Assembly (NCBI RefSeq): GCF_900143565.1 | Contig: NZ_FREX01000003.1 | Coordinates: 1 to 64,000, forward strand | Length of the DNA: 64,000 nt | Direction of reading: 5' to 3' | Source: Pseudovibrio sp. Alg231-02 | Lineage (GTDB): Bacteria; Pseudomonadota; Alphaproteobacteria; Rhizobiales; Stappiaceae | Shown here: piece by piece, positions 46,516 through 55,252 of the stretch | How positions within the stretch are numbered: the stretch's first letter is position 1 | How the letters are laid out: every line of letters begins with the position of its first letter | Notes under the pieces: generated by a model | What the model saw: the letters and a program-made list of their open reading frames with translations, nothing else | Told to the model about the DNA's origin: nothing | The model's database searches: none | Position numbers and translations under genes: made by a program

Positions 46516-47121
46516 ATGGAAAAGTTTAGTACACTGACAGGCGTTGCTGCGCCGTTGCCACTGGTCAACATCGACACCGATATGATCATCCCGAAGCAGT
46601 TTCTGAAAACCATCAAGCGTTCAGGCCTTGGCACTGCACTTTTCCATGAGATGCGGACCAACGACGACGGTTCCAGGAACGAAGAGTTTGTGCTGAACAA
46701 GCCAAGCTACGAGAATGCTCAGATCCTTGTTGCTGGTGACAACTTCGGCTGCGGCTCTTCCCGTGAGCACGCGCCTTGGGCTCTGCTGGATTACGGCATT
46801 CGCTGTGTGATCTCCACCAGCTTTGCTGACATCTTCTACAACAACTGCTTTAAAAACGGTATTCTGCCGATCGTGGTGAGCCAGGAAGATCTCGACAAGC
46901 TTATGGATGATGCGTCCCGCGGCGCAAACGCGACACTGACTGTTGATCTGGAAGAGCAGGAAGTGCGCGGCCCGGATGGTGGCTCAATCAAGTTTGATCT
47001 GGACCCACACCGCAAGCATTGCCTGCTGAACGGCCTTGATGACATTGGTCAGACTTTTCAAAAGACCGACCACATCGACAGCTACGAAGACAAACTAGGA
47101 CTAAGCCATCCTTGGCATTAA
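46516..47121 (+). CDS. leuD: 3-isopropylmalate dehydratase small subunit
   Basis: LeuD with LeuC isomerises 2- to 3-isopropylmalate in leucine synthesis. The 201-residue swivel domain shows [39 protein letters not shown] and [20 protein letters not shown]. The start has GAGGAGAG. It follows argC closely and may share its transcript. leuB and leuC are not in the window, whereas leuD is more often beside leuB or leuC. A strong terminator follows. Confidence 0.96.
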   Translation: MEKFSTLTGVAAPLPLVNIDTDMIIPKQFLKTIKRSGLGTALFHEMRTNDDGSRNEEFVLNKPSYENAQILVAGDNFGCGSSREHAPWALLDYGIRCVISTSFADIFYNNCFKNGILPIVVSQEDLDKLMDDASRGANATLTVDLEEQEVRGPDGGSIKFDLDPHRKHCLLNGLDDIGQTFQKTDHIDSYEDKLGLSHPWH

Positions 47122-47146
47122 GCCATCATGTCAAAGCTGATGAGAC

Positions 47147-47173
47147 AAAGGGCGCCCTGAGCGCCCTTTTTTT
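47147..47173 (+). terminator. Rho-independent terminator after leuD
   Basis: AAAGGGCGC / GCGCCCTTT (47147-47155 with 47161-47169) has loop CCTGA and a run of seven T residues. Confidence 0.92.
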
Positions 47174-47194
47174 GTTGTCTCTCATACTGCTTGA

Positions 47195-47872
47195 TCAATC
47201 TTCCAAGAGCTGCACGATTGCTGTGTGGCCTTTGTTGCGGGCGTAGTCGATTGGGAGGGTGCCGTTGCGGTCGGCGATGGTTTTGTCAGCTTCGGCATCA
47301 ACGAGTTTCTTGACAATCGTCTGATAAGGTTCGCTGCCGTCGCCAAGAATGGTGGCCTCAAGAAGTGCGGTCCAGCCCAGGTTGTTGACATGATCAAGCG
47401 GTGCTCCAGCATCAATCAGCATGGAAACAATCTCGACAGCCCCCTGATGGCTGCCGTAGATGAGCGCAGAACCTTCATAGACAGATGTCACCATGGAAGG
47501 GTTGATCCCTAAGTCCAGAGCCAATCGTGCCAGTTCAGGGTTACTCGTGGTGATCGCGATGTTCAGCACATCACGCTTTTTGGCGTCCATCAGATTGATG
47601 TCAGCGCCGAGTTTGACCAAGTGCTCGACCAGCTCAAGATCTCCGCGTCTAGCCGCAACGATAACCGCTGTATCACCAGAGCTGTCACGGGCATCCAGTG
47701 ACGCTCCGGCTTTTGCGATTTGGTCTAATGCCTTCATGTCATTCGCCTCTACTGCAGCAAAAACGTCTTGCTCTGTATAAGTTTGAGCAAGCGCAGAAGA
47801 GTTTAGCCCACCCAGCGTGAGCAGTGTAGCCACAACGGCTCCTGCAAGTACTTTACTGACTGTGTTTGGCAT
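47195..47872 (-). CDS. Exported ankyrin-repeat protein
   Basis: This protein of about 225 residues has a Sec signal peptide (VLAGAVVATLLTLGGLNSSA, cleavage near LA-QT), followed by about five ankyrin repeats. Consensus pieces are ARDSSGDTAVIVAARRGDLE, VKLGADINLMDAKKR, YGSHQGAVEIVSMLIDAGAP and LPIDYARNKGHTAIVQLL. Ankyrins mediate protein binding; here it would be periplasmic. The start at 47872 has GAGGAAA upstream. It is convergent with leuD and its partner is unknown. Confidence 0.85.
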   Translation of the reverse strand: MPNTVSKVLAGAVVATLLTLGGLNSSALAQTYTEQDVFAAVEANDMKALDQIAKAGASLDARDSSGDTAVIVAARRGDLELVEHLVKLGADINLMDAKKRDVLNIAITTSNPELARLALDLGINPSMVTSVYEGSALIYGSHQGAVEIVSMLIDAGAPLDHVNNLGWTALLEATILGDGSEPYQTIVKKLVDAEADKTIADRNGTLPIDYARNKGHTAIVQLLED

Positions 47873-48014
47873 GGAAGCAGTTTCCTCTTTGAGTGAGACG
47901 TTGGTTAGCTCAGTCAAAGCGGCAAACTATGACTGCATAAAGGCGACATGCAGTCATATCACAAGCTGACGGCTTGATTTACAATGCGCTTTTCAAAAGA
48001 TCGTGCAGATGCGT

Positions 48015-48638
48015 TTACGCTATATCGGCAACGACCATAGAGATGCCGACAGCAAAAACACAAAGGCTGGCAAGCATGGAGACGCGTTTGCCGTTGTTGC
48101 TGTTTGCCAGCCACACGCGGGCAGGACCGGAAACGAGGCTGCCAACACCGTAATAGACAATCAGACAGAGCAAGCTTGCCACCATACCGAAAACCAACGC
48201 GTAGAGCCAGAAAGGCATAACCTCCGGCACATAGAACTGCGGCAGCAGGGAGAAATAGAAGAGCATTCCCTTTGGGTTCAGCAAACTGGTGAGGAAGCCG
48301 AATTTCAGATCATTGGTATCTGCTGGTGCTTGTTGCTCATCTTCTGAAGTCCACATGCCGCTTGCGAAGAAGAGGCGATAGGCCAGGTACATAAGGTAGG
48401 CCAGACCTACCCAGCGGATTGCCTGAAACAGTCTTGGTTCCGCTAGGAAGAGAGACTGAAAGCCCGCCGCAACCAAGACGGTGAACACGAGATAACCAGC
48501 TGAAATTCCGAGGGATGCTTTGAGGGCAGCGGGTTTTCCGCTCGCAAGTGCCCTGCTGGTGACATACAGCATATCCGGGCCGGGCACGATAATCAGACTT
48601 AGGATGGTGATCAAAAAGAGAAGGGTATTCGCTGCCAT
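48015..48638 (-). CDS. LysE/RhtB-family amino-acid exporter
   Basis: This is a 207-residue exporter with six helices. The family start LLFLITILSLIIVPGPDMLYVTSRAL contains the PGP motif, and ASLGISAGYLVFTVLVAAGF and SLLNPKGMLFYFSLLPQF follow. It probably exports an amino acid or homoserine-lactone-like compound. It diverges from an Lrp-type regulator at 48730, a classic exporter-regulator pair, so that regulator likely senses its substrate. Confidence 0.9.
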   Translation of the reverse strand: MAANTLLFLITILSLIIVPGPDMLYVTSRALASGKPAALKASLGISAGYLVFTVLVAAGFQSLFLAEPRLFQAIRWVGLAYLMYLAYRLFFASGMWTSEDEQQAPADTNDLKFGFLTSLLNPKGMLFYFSLLPQFYVPEVMPFWLYALVFGMVASLLCLIVYYGVGSLVSGPARVWLANSNNGKRVSMLASLCVFAVGISMVVADIA

Positions 48639-48677
48639 TGAGAGTATTTTCTTATGAGAGGTTTTATTCCAAATTTT

Positions 48678-48712
48678 CTCCGAATATACTGCGGCGCATA
48701 CCCTCCGAATAT
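48678..48712. promoter_or_regulatory. Paired direct repeats, candidate Lrp-type operator
   Basis: The 10-base sequence CTCCGAATAT occurs at 48678-48687 and again at 48703-48712, exactly 25 bases apart. Both lie in the 91-base gap between the divergent exporter and the Lrp-type regulator gene. A weaker TTCCGAA lies at about 48721. Such phased repeats fit an oligomeric Lrp-family protein binding one face of DNA. Confidence 0.5.
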
Positions 48713-48729
48713 CGAATTGATTCCGAAAA

Positions 48730-49200
48730 ATGACCTCTTCTCACCATCTCGACCGAACAGACTTCGTCATATTGGAAATTTTGCAGAATAATGCACTGCT
48801 TCCCAATAAACAGGTGGCCGCTGAGGTTAACCTGAGCCCATCGGCTTGTCATGAACGTATTAAGCGATTGAAAGACAGTGGTATTTTACAGAGTAGCCAT
48901 GCGGTTGTGGACCCGAAAGCCTATGGAGTGGGCTTTGAGGCAATGTTCTTCATTCAGCTGGACAGACACGAGGCGCTGCTGGTGGAGGAATTCATGCAGG
49001 AGGTCGTTGGGTTACCGGAAGTAAAATCCGTCACGCTGATCAGTGGAGCATACGATATCGTCGCCCATCTGCGTGTTCGCGATATCGATCACCTGAAAAG
49101 CCTTGCCTTTGAAAAGTTCACAAAGCGGGCCTACATCACCAAGATCGAAAGCTCGATTATCTATGATTTTAAAGAGAGTCGTGTGCAGAAGCCGCTATAA
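48730..49200 (+). CDS. Lrp/AsnC-family transcriptional regulator
   Basis: This 156-residue regulator has an N-terminal winged HTH (DRTDFVILEILQNNALLPNKQVAAEVNLSP in two parts, then SACHERIKRLKDSGIL) and a C-terminal RAM/AsnC ligand domain (FFIQLDRHEALLVEEF; VTLISGAYDIVAHLRVRDID). It diverges from the LysE-type exporter across 91 bases and probably controls it in response to an amino acid. Confidence 0.92.
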   Translation: MTSSHHLDRTDFVILEILQNNALLPNKQVAAEVNLSPSACHERIKRLKDSGILQSSHAVVDPKAYGVGFEAMFFIQLDRHEALLVEEFMQEVVGLPEVKSVTLISGAYDIVAHLRVRDIDHLKSLAFEKFTKRAYITKIESSIIYDFKESRVQKPL

Positions 49201-49212
49201 AGGGCCGCTGGC

Positions 49213-49719
49213 TTAACTGCGCTTGGCAGCAACTTCTTGTTTATGGCGCTCATTGAGAGCGTCCACTTCATCCAACTTGCGACCAACGCGCGCCAAAGCG
49301 GCGGCGGCTGTCGTAAACTGGTTAGCCTTATCGACATAAAGCTTTTGCGCAGTTTCAGGGAATTCCTGCAGCATGCGGGAGAAGAGTGCGCGGCGGACAC
49401 GGATCAATTCGCAATTTTCAAGTGCGACAGCGCGAGCCGGACGTTTGCCCTCAGCCATCAGCGCGTTTTCGCCGAACAGAGTACCGGGGCCGTAGGTGCC
49501 TCTGGGACGCGCGTCGCGCCCCATACCGGTTTCCAGCTGCACCTTGCCGATTGTCAGCACGATGCCACCGTCTGCCCGCTCACCCTCATTAAAAATTGTT
49601 CCACCTTTAGACACCTGCATGGTTTCCGCACTGAATGCGAGCAGGCGCAACTGGTCCTCTGAAAATTGCGAGAGGAGAGGAACGCGTCTTAAGATTTCGA
49701 TGTCGCGGGCTAGACTCAT
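49213..49719 (-). CDS. Cyclic nucleotide-binding domain protein
   Basis: This 168-residue protein has a single CRP-like cNMP-binding fold. The start DIEILRRVPLLSQFSEDQLRLLAF, GGTIFNEGERADGGIVLTIG and the phosphate-binding cassette LFGENALMAEGKRPARAVAL are seen. There is no DNA-binding helix-turn-helix; instead a C-terminal helix (LDEVDALNERHKQEVAAKRS) follows. It is probably a regulatory module. It lies 25 bases downstream of an OmpR-type regulator on the same strand, suggesting co-transcription. Confidence 0.85.
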   Translation of the reverse strand: MSLARDIEILRRVPLLSQFSEDQLRLLAFSAETMQVSKGGTIFNEGERADGGIVLTIGKVQLETGMGRDARPRGTYGPGTLFGENALMAEGKRPARAVALENCELIRVRRALFSRMLQEFPETAQKLYVDKANQFTTAAAALARVGRKLDEVDALNERHKQEVAAKRS

Positions 49720-49744
49720 AGTTCTTGGATTAGCTGCTTATGCC

Positions 49745-50428
49745 TCAAGGCACAAGCTTATATCCACCAGCTTCTGTCACGAGCAGCTCCGCATTGGACG
49801 GGTCACGCTCAATTTTCTGACGCAGACGGTAAATATGAGTTTCCAGCGTGTGTGTTGTGACGCCGGAGTTGTAGCCCCAAACCTCATGCAGCAGCACGTC
49901 GCGTGTCACTGGCTTTTCACCTGCACGGTAGAGGAACTTCAGGATAGAAGTTTCTTTTTCGGTCAGACGAACCTTCCCACCATTATCGTCCTGCATGGAC
50001 TTTGCAGCAGGCTGGAAGGAATAACGGCCAATGGTGAACACAGCATCTTCGCTCTGTTCATGCTGACGCAGATGCGCACGAATGCGAGCAAGCAAAACAG
50101 CGAACTTGAATGGCTTGGTGACGTAGTCATTTGCGCCAGCTTCCAAACCGAGGATCGTGTCACTGTCTGTATCGTGACCGGTGAGCATGATGACTGGAGC
50201 GCCAAAGCCTGCTTTACGCAGCAACTTCACAGCTTCACGGCCATCAATGTCCGGCAGACCAACGTCCATAAGAACCAGGTCGAAGTGATCTTCTTTTGCT
50301 TTTTTGATGCCAGTCGCAGCACTGTCAGCTTGAGTGGTTTCAAATTCATCATAAAGCGACAGCTGCTCAACGAGCGCTTCGCGCAGATCGTTATCGTCAT
50401 CTACAAGCAGAATTTTACGTGCAGTCAT
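49745..50428 (-). CDS. OmpR-family response regulator (possibly CenR-like)
   Basis: This protein of about 227 residues has a receiver (KILLVDDDNDLREALVEQL, phospho-Asp in LVLMDVGLPDIDGREAV, Lys in DYVTKPFKFAVLL) and a winged helix (VRLTEKETSILKFLYRAGEK; THTLETHIYRLRQKIERDP; LLVTEAGGYKLVP). The LREALVEQL opening resembles what I recall of the alphaproteobacterial envelope regulator CenR, but I cannot confirm orthology. No kinase is adjacent. It diverges from an L,D-transpeptidase gene, which fits an envelope role. ATG 50428 is chosen over TTG 50440. Confidence 0.87.
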   Translation of the reverse strand: MTARKILLVDDDNDLREALVEQLSLYDEFETTQADSAATGIKKAKEDHFDLVLMDVGLPDIDGREAVKLLRKAGFGAPVIMLTGHDTDSDTILGLEAGANDYVTKPFKFAVLLARIRAHLRQHEQSEDAVFTIGRYSFQPAAKSMQDDNGGKVRLTEKETSILKFLYRAGEKPVTRDVLLHEVWGYNSGVTTHTLETHIYRLRQKIERDPSNAELLVTEAGGYKLVP

Positions 50429-50627
50429 ATTCTCACCCAATCACCAATCTTTGGTGCTAGCCCTAAAACTTATCTCACATAAATACATGAAGGGTTGCCG
50501 AAAAAAAGGCGAGCAAAAACGTGGTAAATCTCAAAGTTTTTCGTAAAATCTACTTCACGCGTAAGTGACCCCCGCTTTATTTGGGAGTGTTTCTCCCGGT
50601 GTTTTCCGCAGGACAACAGGTTCATAG

Positions 50628-51200
50628 ATGCTTCCTCTCGCAGTACCCACTCCCCCCGCAAAGCTACTTAAGAAGACCCAGAAGACCCTATTTGTGCGGC
50701 ATACAGGTGATGAGCCTCACTCAGGAACACTGACACTAGGCGCAGTAACATTTGCGTGTGCACTTGGACGATCTGGTTTGACGCACACAAAGCGCGAAGG
50801 TGACGGCGCAACTCCGATTGGGCGTTTTGAACTGCTGAATGTGTATTACCGCTCGGATCGCAGCTCTTGTCCAGTCACATATTTGCCAGTTTCACCCCTG
50901 TCTCAAAGCGACGGGTGGTGTGATTCTCCTCAGGATACTCTTTATAACCGCCCCGTCGATCTGCCGTTTGAGCCCAGCCATGAGAAGATGTGGCGAGATG
51001 ACCGGCTTTACGACATTGTTGTCGTGCTGGATTGCAATATGTATCCGGCGGTCAAAGGCGAAGGCAGCGCAATCTTCTTTCACGTGGCACGAGAAGGCTT
51101 TTTACCGACAGAGGGATGCGTTGCGGTTTATCCGGAAGTGATGCGTGAAATCCTGAAGGAAATGGCGCCTGGGGATATAATGGAAGTCTGTGCGGATTAG
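50628..51200 (+). CDS. L,D-transpeptidase (YkuD) family protein
   Basis: This 190-residue catalytic domain probably forms or cleaves 3-3 cross-links in peptidoglycan. The motif FHVAREGFLPTEGCVAV contains the His (about 152) and catalytic Cys (about 164). Upstream, GRSGLTHTKREGDGATPIGRF is the usual substrate-side loop. No clear Sec signal peptide is seen (start MLPLAVPTPPAKLL). It belongs to the rhizobial short form that is often annotated without one. It is followed by dapF, which makes meso-diaminopimelate, the residue it would act on. Confidence 0.88.
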   Translation: MLPLAVPTPPAKLLKKTQKTLFVRHTGDEPHSGTLTLGAVTFACALGRSGLTHTKREGDGATPIGRFELLNVYYRSDRSSCPVTYLPVSPLSQSDGWCDSPQDTLYNRPVDLPFEPSHEKMWRDDRLYDIVVVLDCNMYPAVKGEGSAIFFHVAREGFLPTEGCVAVYPEVMREILKEMAPGDIMEVCAD

Positions 51201-51352
51201 TGCAAAACCAGAGAATTCGATTAGGGAGGCTTTAAAGCTGGCCTCACAATCGTCTCAGACAAGGTTTTTCCCTGCATTTTCCCTAGTAATCTAAAGTAAT
51301 TTAATCCATATAGTGCCTTCTTGACGGATTACGCATGAATGGAAGCAAGCTC

Positions 51353-52258
51353 ATGGCGGATACGCTGGTTCCCTTTTTGAAAATGAACGGTTTAGGCAAT
51401 GATTTCGTGGTGTTCGATAGCCGCGCAAAGAAGGTTGTCTTAACTCCGGCGCAAATTGCAACTATCGGAGACCGCAAAAAGGGTATTGGTTTTGACCAGA
51501 TGATTACGGTCGAGCCTGCAAGTTCTGATGCTTATGCCTTTATGCGCATTCACAATCGCGATGGCAGCGAAGTAGATGCTTGCGGTAACGCAACACGCTG
51601 CATTGGCCGTCTGCTAATGGGTGAAGCAGGCACTCCAAGCGTTCCTATTCAGACCAACGCTGGTTTGCTGATTGCGCATGCATCTGACAGTCAGACTTTG
51701 GTGAGCGTTGATATGGGCAGGCCTCGCCTTGAGTGGGATCAGATTCCACTGGCAGAAGAGTTTGCTGATACACGCGCCATTGAGCTACAGATCGGGCCGA
51801 TTGATGCTCCGGTTCTGCACTCACCAAGCGTTGTGAATGTTGGTAATCCGCATGCGATTTTCTGGGTGGATGATATTGAAGCCCACGACCTTGAGCGATT
51901 TGGACCATTGCTTGAGTGTCATCCGATGTTCCCTGAAAAGGCGAATATCTCTCTTGCTCAGATCATTGGCGAAAACGAAATCCGCCTGAAGGTCTGGGAA
52001 CGTGGTGTTGGCTTGACGCGAGCCTGTGGCACTGCAGCCTGCGCAACAGGTGTTGCAGCAGCACGGACAGGCCGGACCGCACGCAAGTGCACCGTCCATC
52101 TGCCGGGAGGACCGCTGGGTATTGAGTGGCGTGAGGACAACGACCACATCATGATGACCGGTGAAACCGCAATTGAATTCGAGGGCGAGCTCAATCTCGA
52201 CACCCTCACCTACACAAAGACCGCTTCGGGGGACGCGGCAATGGAGCCTACGCAGTGA
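51353..52258 (+). CDS. dapF: Diaminopimelate epimerase
   Basis: DapF converts LL- to meso-diaminopimelate for lysine and peptidoglycan. The protein of about 301 residues has FLKMNGLGNDFVVFD. The two catalytic cysteines are in VDACGNATRC (Cys77) and TRACGTAACATG (near residue 223). ATG 51353 is preferred for the GGAAGC before it; ATG 51335 would add six residues. Its stop overlaps the GTG start of mtaB. Confidence 0.95.
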   Translation: MADTLVPFLKMNGLGNDFVVFDSRAKKVVLTPAQIATIGDRKKGIGFDQMITVEPASSDAYAFMRIHNRDGSEVDACGNATRCIGRLLMGEAGTPSVPIQTNAGLLIAHASDSQTLVSVDMGRPRLEWDQIPLAEEFADTRAIELQIGPIDAPVLHSPSVVNVGNPHAIFWVDDIEAHDLERFGPLLECHPMFPEKANISLAQIIGENEIRLKVWERGVGLTRACGTAACATGVAAARTGRTARKCTVHLPGGPLGIEWREDNDHIMMTGETAIEFEGELNLDTLTYTKTASGDAAMEPTQ

Positions 52259-53523
52259 GCATTGATGTTGTGACATTTGGCTGCCGACTGAACGCTTATG
52301 AGTCGGAAGTGATGAAGCGCGAAGCAGAGGCCGCGGGCCTTAAGGATGCCGTGCTGATCAACACATGTGCCGTGACCAACGAAGCTGTCCGTCAAGCACG
52401 ACAGACCATTCGCAAAACCCGCCGCGAAAATCCGGATGCACGTATTATCGTGACTGGCTGTGCGGCGCAGACAGAATCTGAAACCTTTGCCGAGATGGGC
52501 GAAGTGGATCTGGTTCTTGGTAACTCTGAAAAGCTGGAGCGCGCCTCTTATGGCCGTGTCGCTCAGTTTGGCATTGAAGAAACCGAGAAGGTGCGTGTCA
52601 ACGACATTATGAGCGTGCGCGAGACTGCAGGTCACCTGATTGATGGACTGGAAGGACGCTCTCGTGCGTTTGTTCAGGTTCAGAATGGCTGTGACCATCG
52701 CTGCACCTTCTGCATCATCCCTTATGGCCGTGGTAACTCCCGCTCTGTGCCGATGGGTGTGGTCATTGACCAGATCAAACGCCTTGTCGACAACGGTTAT
52801 GGCGAGATCGTTCTGACTGGCGTTGATATTACGTCCTACGGTGCTGATTTGCCGGGAACGCCTAAGCTTGGCACGCTTTGTTCCAAGATTTTGAAGATGG
52901 TGCCTGATCTTAAGCGCCTGCGTCTGTCCTCCATCGACAGCATTGAAGCCGATGATGAGTTGATGGAAGTGATTGCGCATGATCATCGCCTGATGTCGCA
53001 TCTGCACCTTTCCTTGCAGGCTGGCGACAATATGATCCTGAAGCGCATGAAGCGTCGTCATTCCCGCGAAGACACGATCCAGTTCTGCGAAGACGTGCGC
53101 AAGATGCGTCCTGATGTTGTCTTTGGCGCTGACATTATTGCCGGTTTCCCAACTGAGACCGATGAGATGTTTGAGAATACCCTGCGCATCGTTGATGAGT
53201 GTGGGCTGACACATCTGCATGTGTTCCCATTCTCCCCACGTCCAGGCACTCCAGCGGCCCGTATGCCGCAGCTCGATCGCAAGATCATTAAAGAGCGCGC
53301 TGCACGCCTTCGTGAAAAGGGGCAGGAAGCTTTGCTGGCTCACCTTCGTGCTGAAGTGGGCAAGAAGCGTGAGATCCTGATTGAGCGTGAGGGACTTGGT
53401 CGCACCGAGCAATTTACTCAGGTTGAACTGGATGCGGATGTTGCCGGAAGCCTTGTCTCCGCACGCATTACAGGGCATACCGAAAGACATCTAATTGCAG
53501 AGCCTCTTGGCAAAGCAGCTTAA
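52255..53523 (+). CDS. mtaB: tRNA t6A37 methylthiotransferase MtaB
   Basis: MtaB converts t6A to ms2t6A at tRNA position 37. The 422-residue protein has the N-terminal UPF0004 domain with three cluster cysteines (Cys10, Cys38, Cys69). A radical-SAM motif, CDHRCTFC (Cys146, Cys150, Cys153), follows. The partial barrel includes TGVDITSYG and LHLSLQAGDN. A C-terminal TRAM-like part closes the protein. It starts with GTG overlapping the dapF stop. The dapF-mtaB-ftsY order is conserved in alphaproteobacteria. Confidence 0.94.
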   Translation: MSIDVVTFGCRLNAYESEVMKREAEAAGLKDAVLINTCAVTNEAVRQARQTIRKTRRENPDARIIVTGCAAQTESETFAEMGEVDLVLGNSEKLERASYGRVAQFGIEETEKVRVNDIMSVRETAGHLIDGLEGRSRAFVQVQNGCDHRCTFCIIPYGRGNSRSVPMGVVIDQIKRLVDNGYGEIVLTGVDITSYGADLPGTPKLGTLCSKILKMVPDLKRLRLSSIDSIEADDELMEVIAHDHRLMSHLHLSLQAGDNMILKRMKRRHSREDTIQFCEDVRKMRPDVVFGADIIAGFPTETDEMFENTLRIVDECGLTHLHVFPFSPRPGTPAARMPQLDRKIIKERAARLREKGQEALLAHLRAEVGKKREILIEREGLGRTEQFTQVELDADVAGSLVSARITGHTERHLIAEPLGKAA

Positions 53524-53553
53524 GCTTTTACATTTCAAAGGTATCTTTCCAGC

Positions 53554-55107
53554 ATGAGCGAAAAGAAGCGCGGTTTTTTCAGTCGCCTGTTTGGCGGTTC
53601 CTCAGAAGAAACACAGAGCCTGCAGGAGGAAAAAGCTCCTGACAGTGCAGAGCTGCGTGAGTCTTTAGAAGGCGTTCAATCCGTTCCGCTTGACCCTGTT
53701 AAAGGCCTTGAAGAAACGGCTGAAGCAATCGCAGATGAAACTCTTGATCTGGAAAATCCAGAGCTCACACCTGAGTTGGAGCCTGCGACCGAAGAGAAAG
53801 TTTCTGATAAGCCTCATGATTTGGATGAGGCAGAAACCAAAGCTCTAGAAGAGACCGCCTACCTGGACAATGACGATCTGCATGAAGAAAATTCAGCAGA
53901 CGTTGAGCCTGAGCAAGATATACTTTCCCCAAAGGTCAGCGATGATGCTGCGCCCGTTGCTGAGGATACTGCCGATGGACAACCCGTTCTCACAGATGAG
54001 ATCACTGAAGCATCAGGAACAGCGGAAGGACCTGAAGAAGCAGGAAGCTCTGAAAGTGTTCGGGAAAGCGGAGGATCCGGAGGAGACGAGGAAACTGGAG
54101 CGGTCGAAGAGAGCCGAGAGGCTGAAGAAGCTGGAGAAACTCCGGGAATTGCGGAAACTGGAGAAGATGTTCCAGTAAAAACGAGCTGGTTCCAGCGTCT
54201 TAAAGCTGGGCTCTCCCGTTCTTCTAATGCCCTATCCGAGGGCATCAGCTCGATCTTCACCAAGCGCAAGCTGGATGCAGATACTCTTGAAGAGCTGGAA
54301 GATATTCTGATTCAAGCAGACCTTGGCATTGATACAGCGATTGCGATTACCGACCGTGTATCTGATGGTCGCTATGATAAGGAAATTTCAGGCGAGGAAG
54401 TCCGCAGCATCCTTGCTGAAGAAATTGAAAGCGTCTTAGAACCTGTTGCTAAACCGCTGGACCTTGAAAGCGGTCATAAACCACACATCGTCTTGATGGT
54501 TGGCGTAAACGGTACAGGCAAAACCACCACAATCGGTAAGCTATCATCTCTGCTGCATGAGCAGGGTAAGAAAGTGATGCTCGCAGCGGGCGACACATTC
54601 CGCGCTGCAGCTGTTGAACAGCTGAAAATTTGGGGTGAGCGCACTGGCGCTGAAGTTGTGGCGCGCGATACCGGCGCAGATGCTGCTGGCTTAGCTTACG
54701 ATGCCGTTGATGCCGCTCTCAGCAACGACACGGATGTGCTGTTGATTGATACCGCTGGCCGTTTGCAGAACAAAGCTGAGCTGATGGATGAGCTTGAGAA
54801 GATCATTCGTGTGATCCGCAAGCGCGTTCCTGATGCACCGCATACCACTTTGCTAACCCTTGATGCGACCACAGGCCAGAATGCTCTTTCTCAGGTGGAG
54901 ATTTTCGGCAAGGTTGCTGGTGTAACTGGTCTTGTGATGACCAAGCTGGACGGCACAGCACGTGGCGGTATTCTGGTGGCGATTGCCCGTAAATACGGCC
55001 TGCCAGTGCACTTCATTGGCGTGGGTGAAGGCGTAGAAGACCTTGAGCCATTCTCAGCAAAAGACTTTGCAGCAGCGATTGCTGGCAAAGATCACGAACA
55101 AGACTAA
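53554..55107 (+). CDS. ftsY: Signal recognition particle receptor FtsY
   Basis: FtsY receives SRP-bound ribosomes at the membrane. The 517 residues begin with the basic, aromatic membrane-binding start SEKKRGFFSRLFGGSSEE. About 190 acidic low-complexity residues (the A domain) follow. The NG GTPase has G1 VGVNGTGKTT (near 316-325), DTFRAAAVEQLK, G3 LLIDTAGRLQN, G4 TKLDGTARGG and the C-terminal GVGEGVEDLEPFSAKDF. The linker DNA at 54000-54180 is a purine-rich near-repeat, open also in a second frame. The partner RNA is at 3296. Confidence 0.95.
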   Translation: MSEKKRGFFSRLFGGSSEETQSLQEEKAPDSAELRESLEGVQSVPLDPVKGLEETAEAIADETLDLENPELTPELEPATEEKVSDKPHDLDEAETKALEETAYLDNDDLHEENSADVEPEQDILSPKVSDDAAPVAEDTADGQPVLTDEITEASGTAEGPEEAGSSESVRESGGSGGDEETGAVEESREAEEAGETPGIAETGEDVPVKTSWFQRLKAGLSRSSNALSEGISSIFTKRKLDADTLEELEDILIQADLGIDTAIAITDRVSDGRYDKEISGEEVRSILAEEIESVLEPVAKPLDLESGHKPHIVLMVGVNGTGKTTTIGKLSSLLHEQGKKVMLAAGDTFRAAAVEQLKIWGERTGAEVVARDTGADAAGLAYDAVDAALSNDTDVLLIDTAGRLQNKAELMDELEKIIRVIRKRVPDAPHTTLLTLDATTGQNALSQVEIFGKVAGVTGLVMTKLDGTARGGILVAIARKYGLPVHFIGVGEGVEDLEPFSAKDFAAAIAGKDHEQD

Positions 55108-55252
55108 CTAAGCTATGTGATTTGGGAAGGCGTCTTTCGCCTTTCCACTCCTACCTACTTTCAGGTCATTTTCTTCAAGTTCATTGGACACGCCAGAGCA
55201 ATCAGATAGACTGGTGCTTCTGTTGCCCTGCCATCAATTTGTGAGCTCTTCC

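Noticed and set aside
52210-53490. 426-codon minus-strand frame opposite mtaB
   Set aside because: It lies wholly antisense to the radical-SAM enzyme, and no recognisable domain is present.
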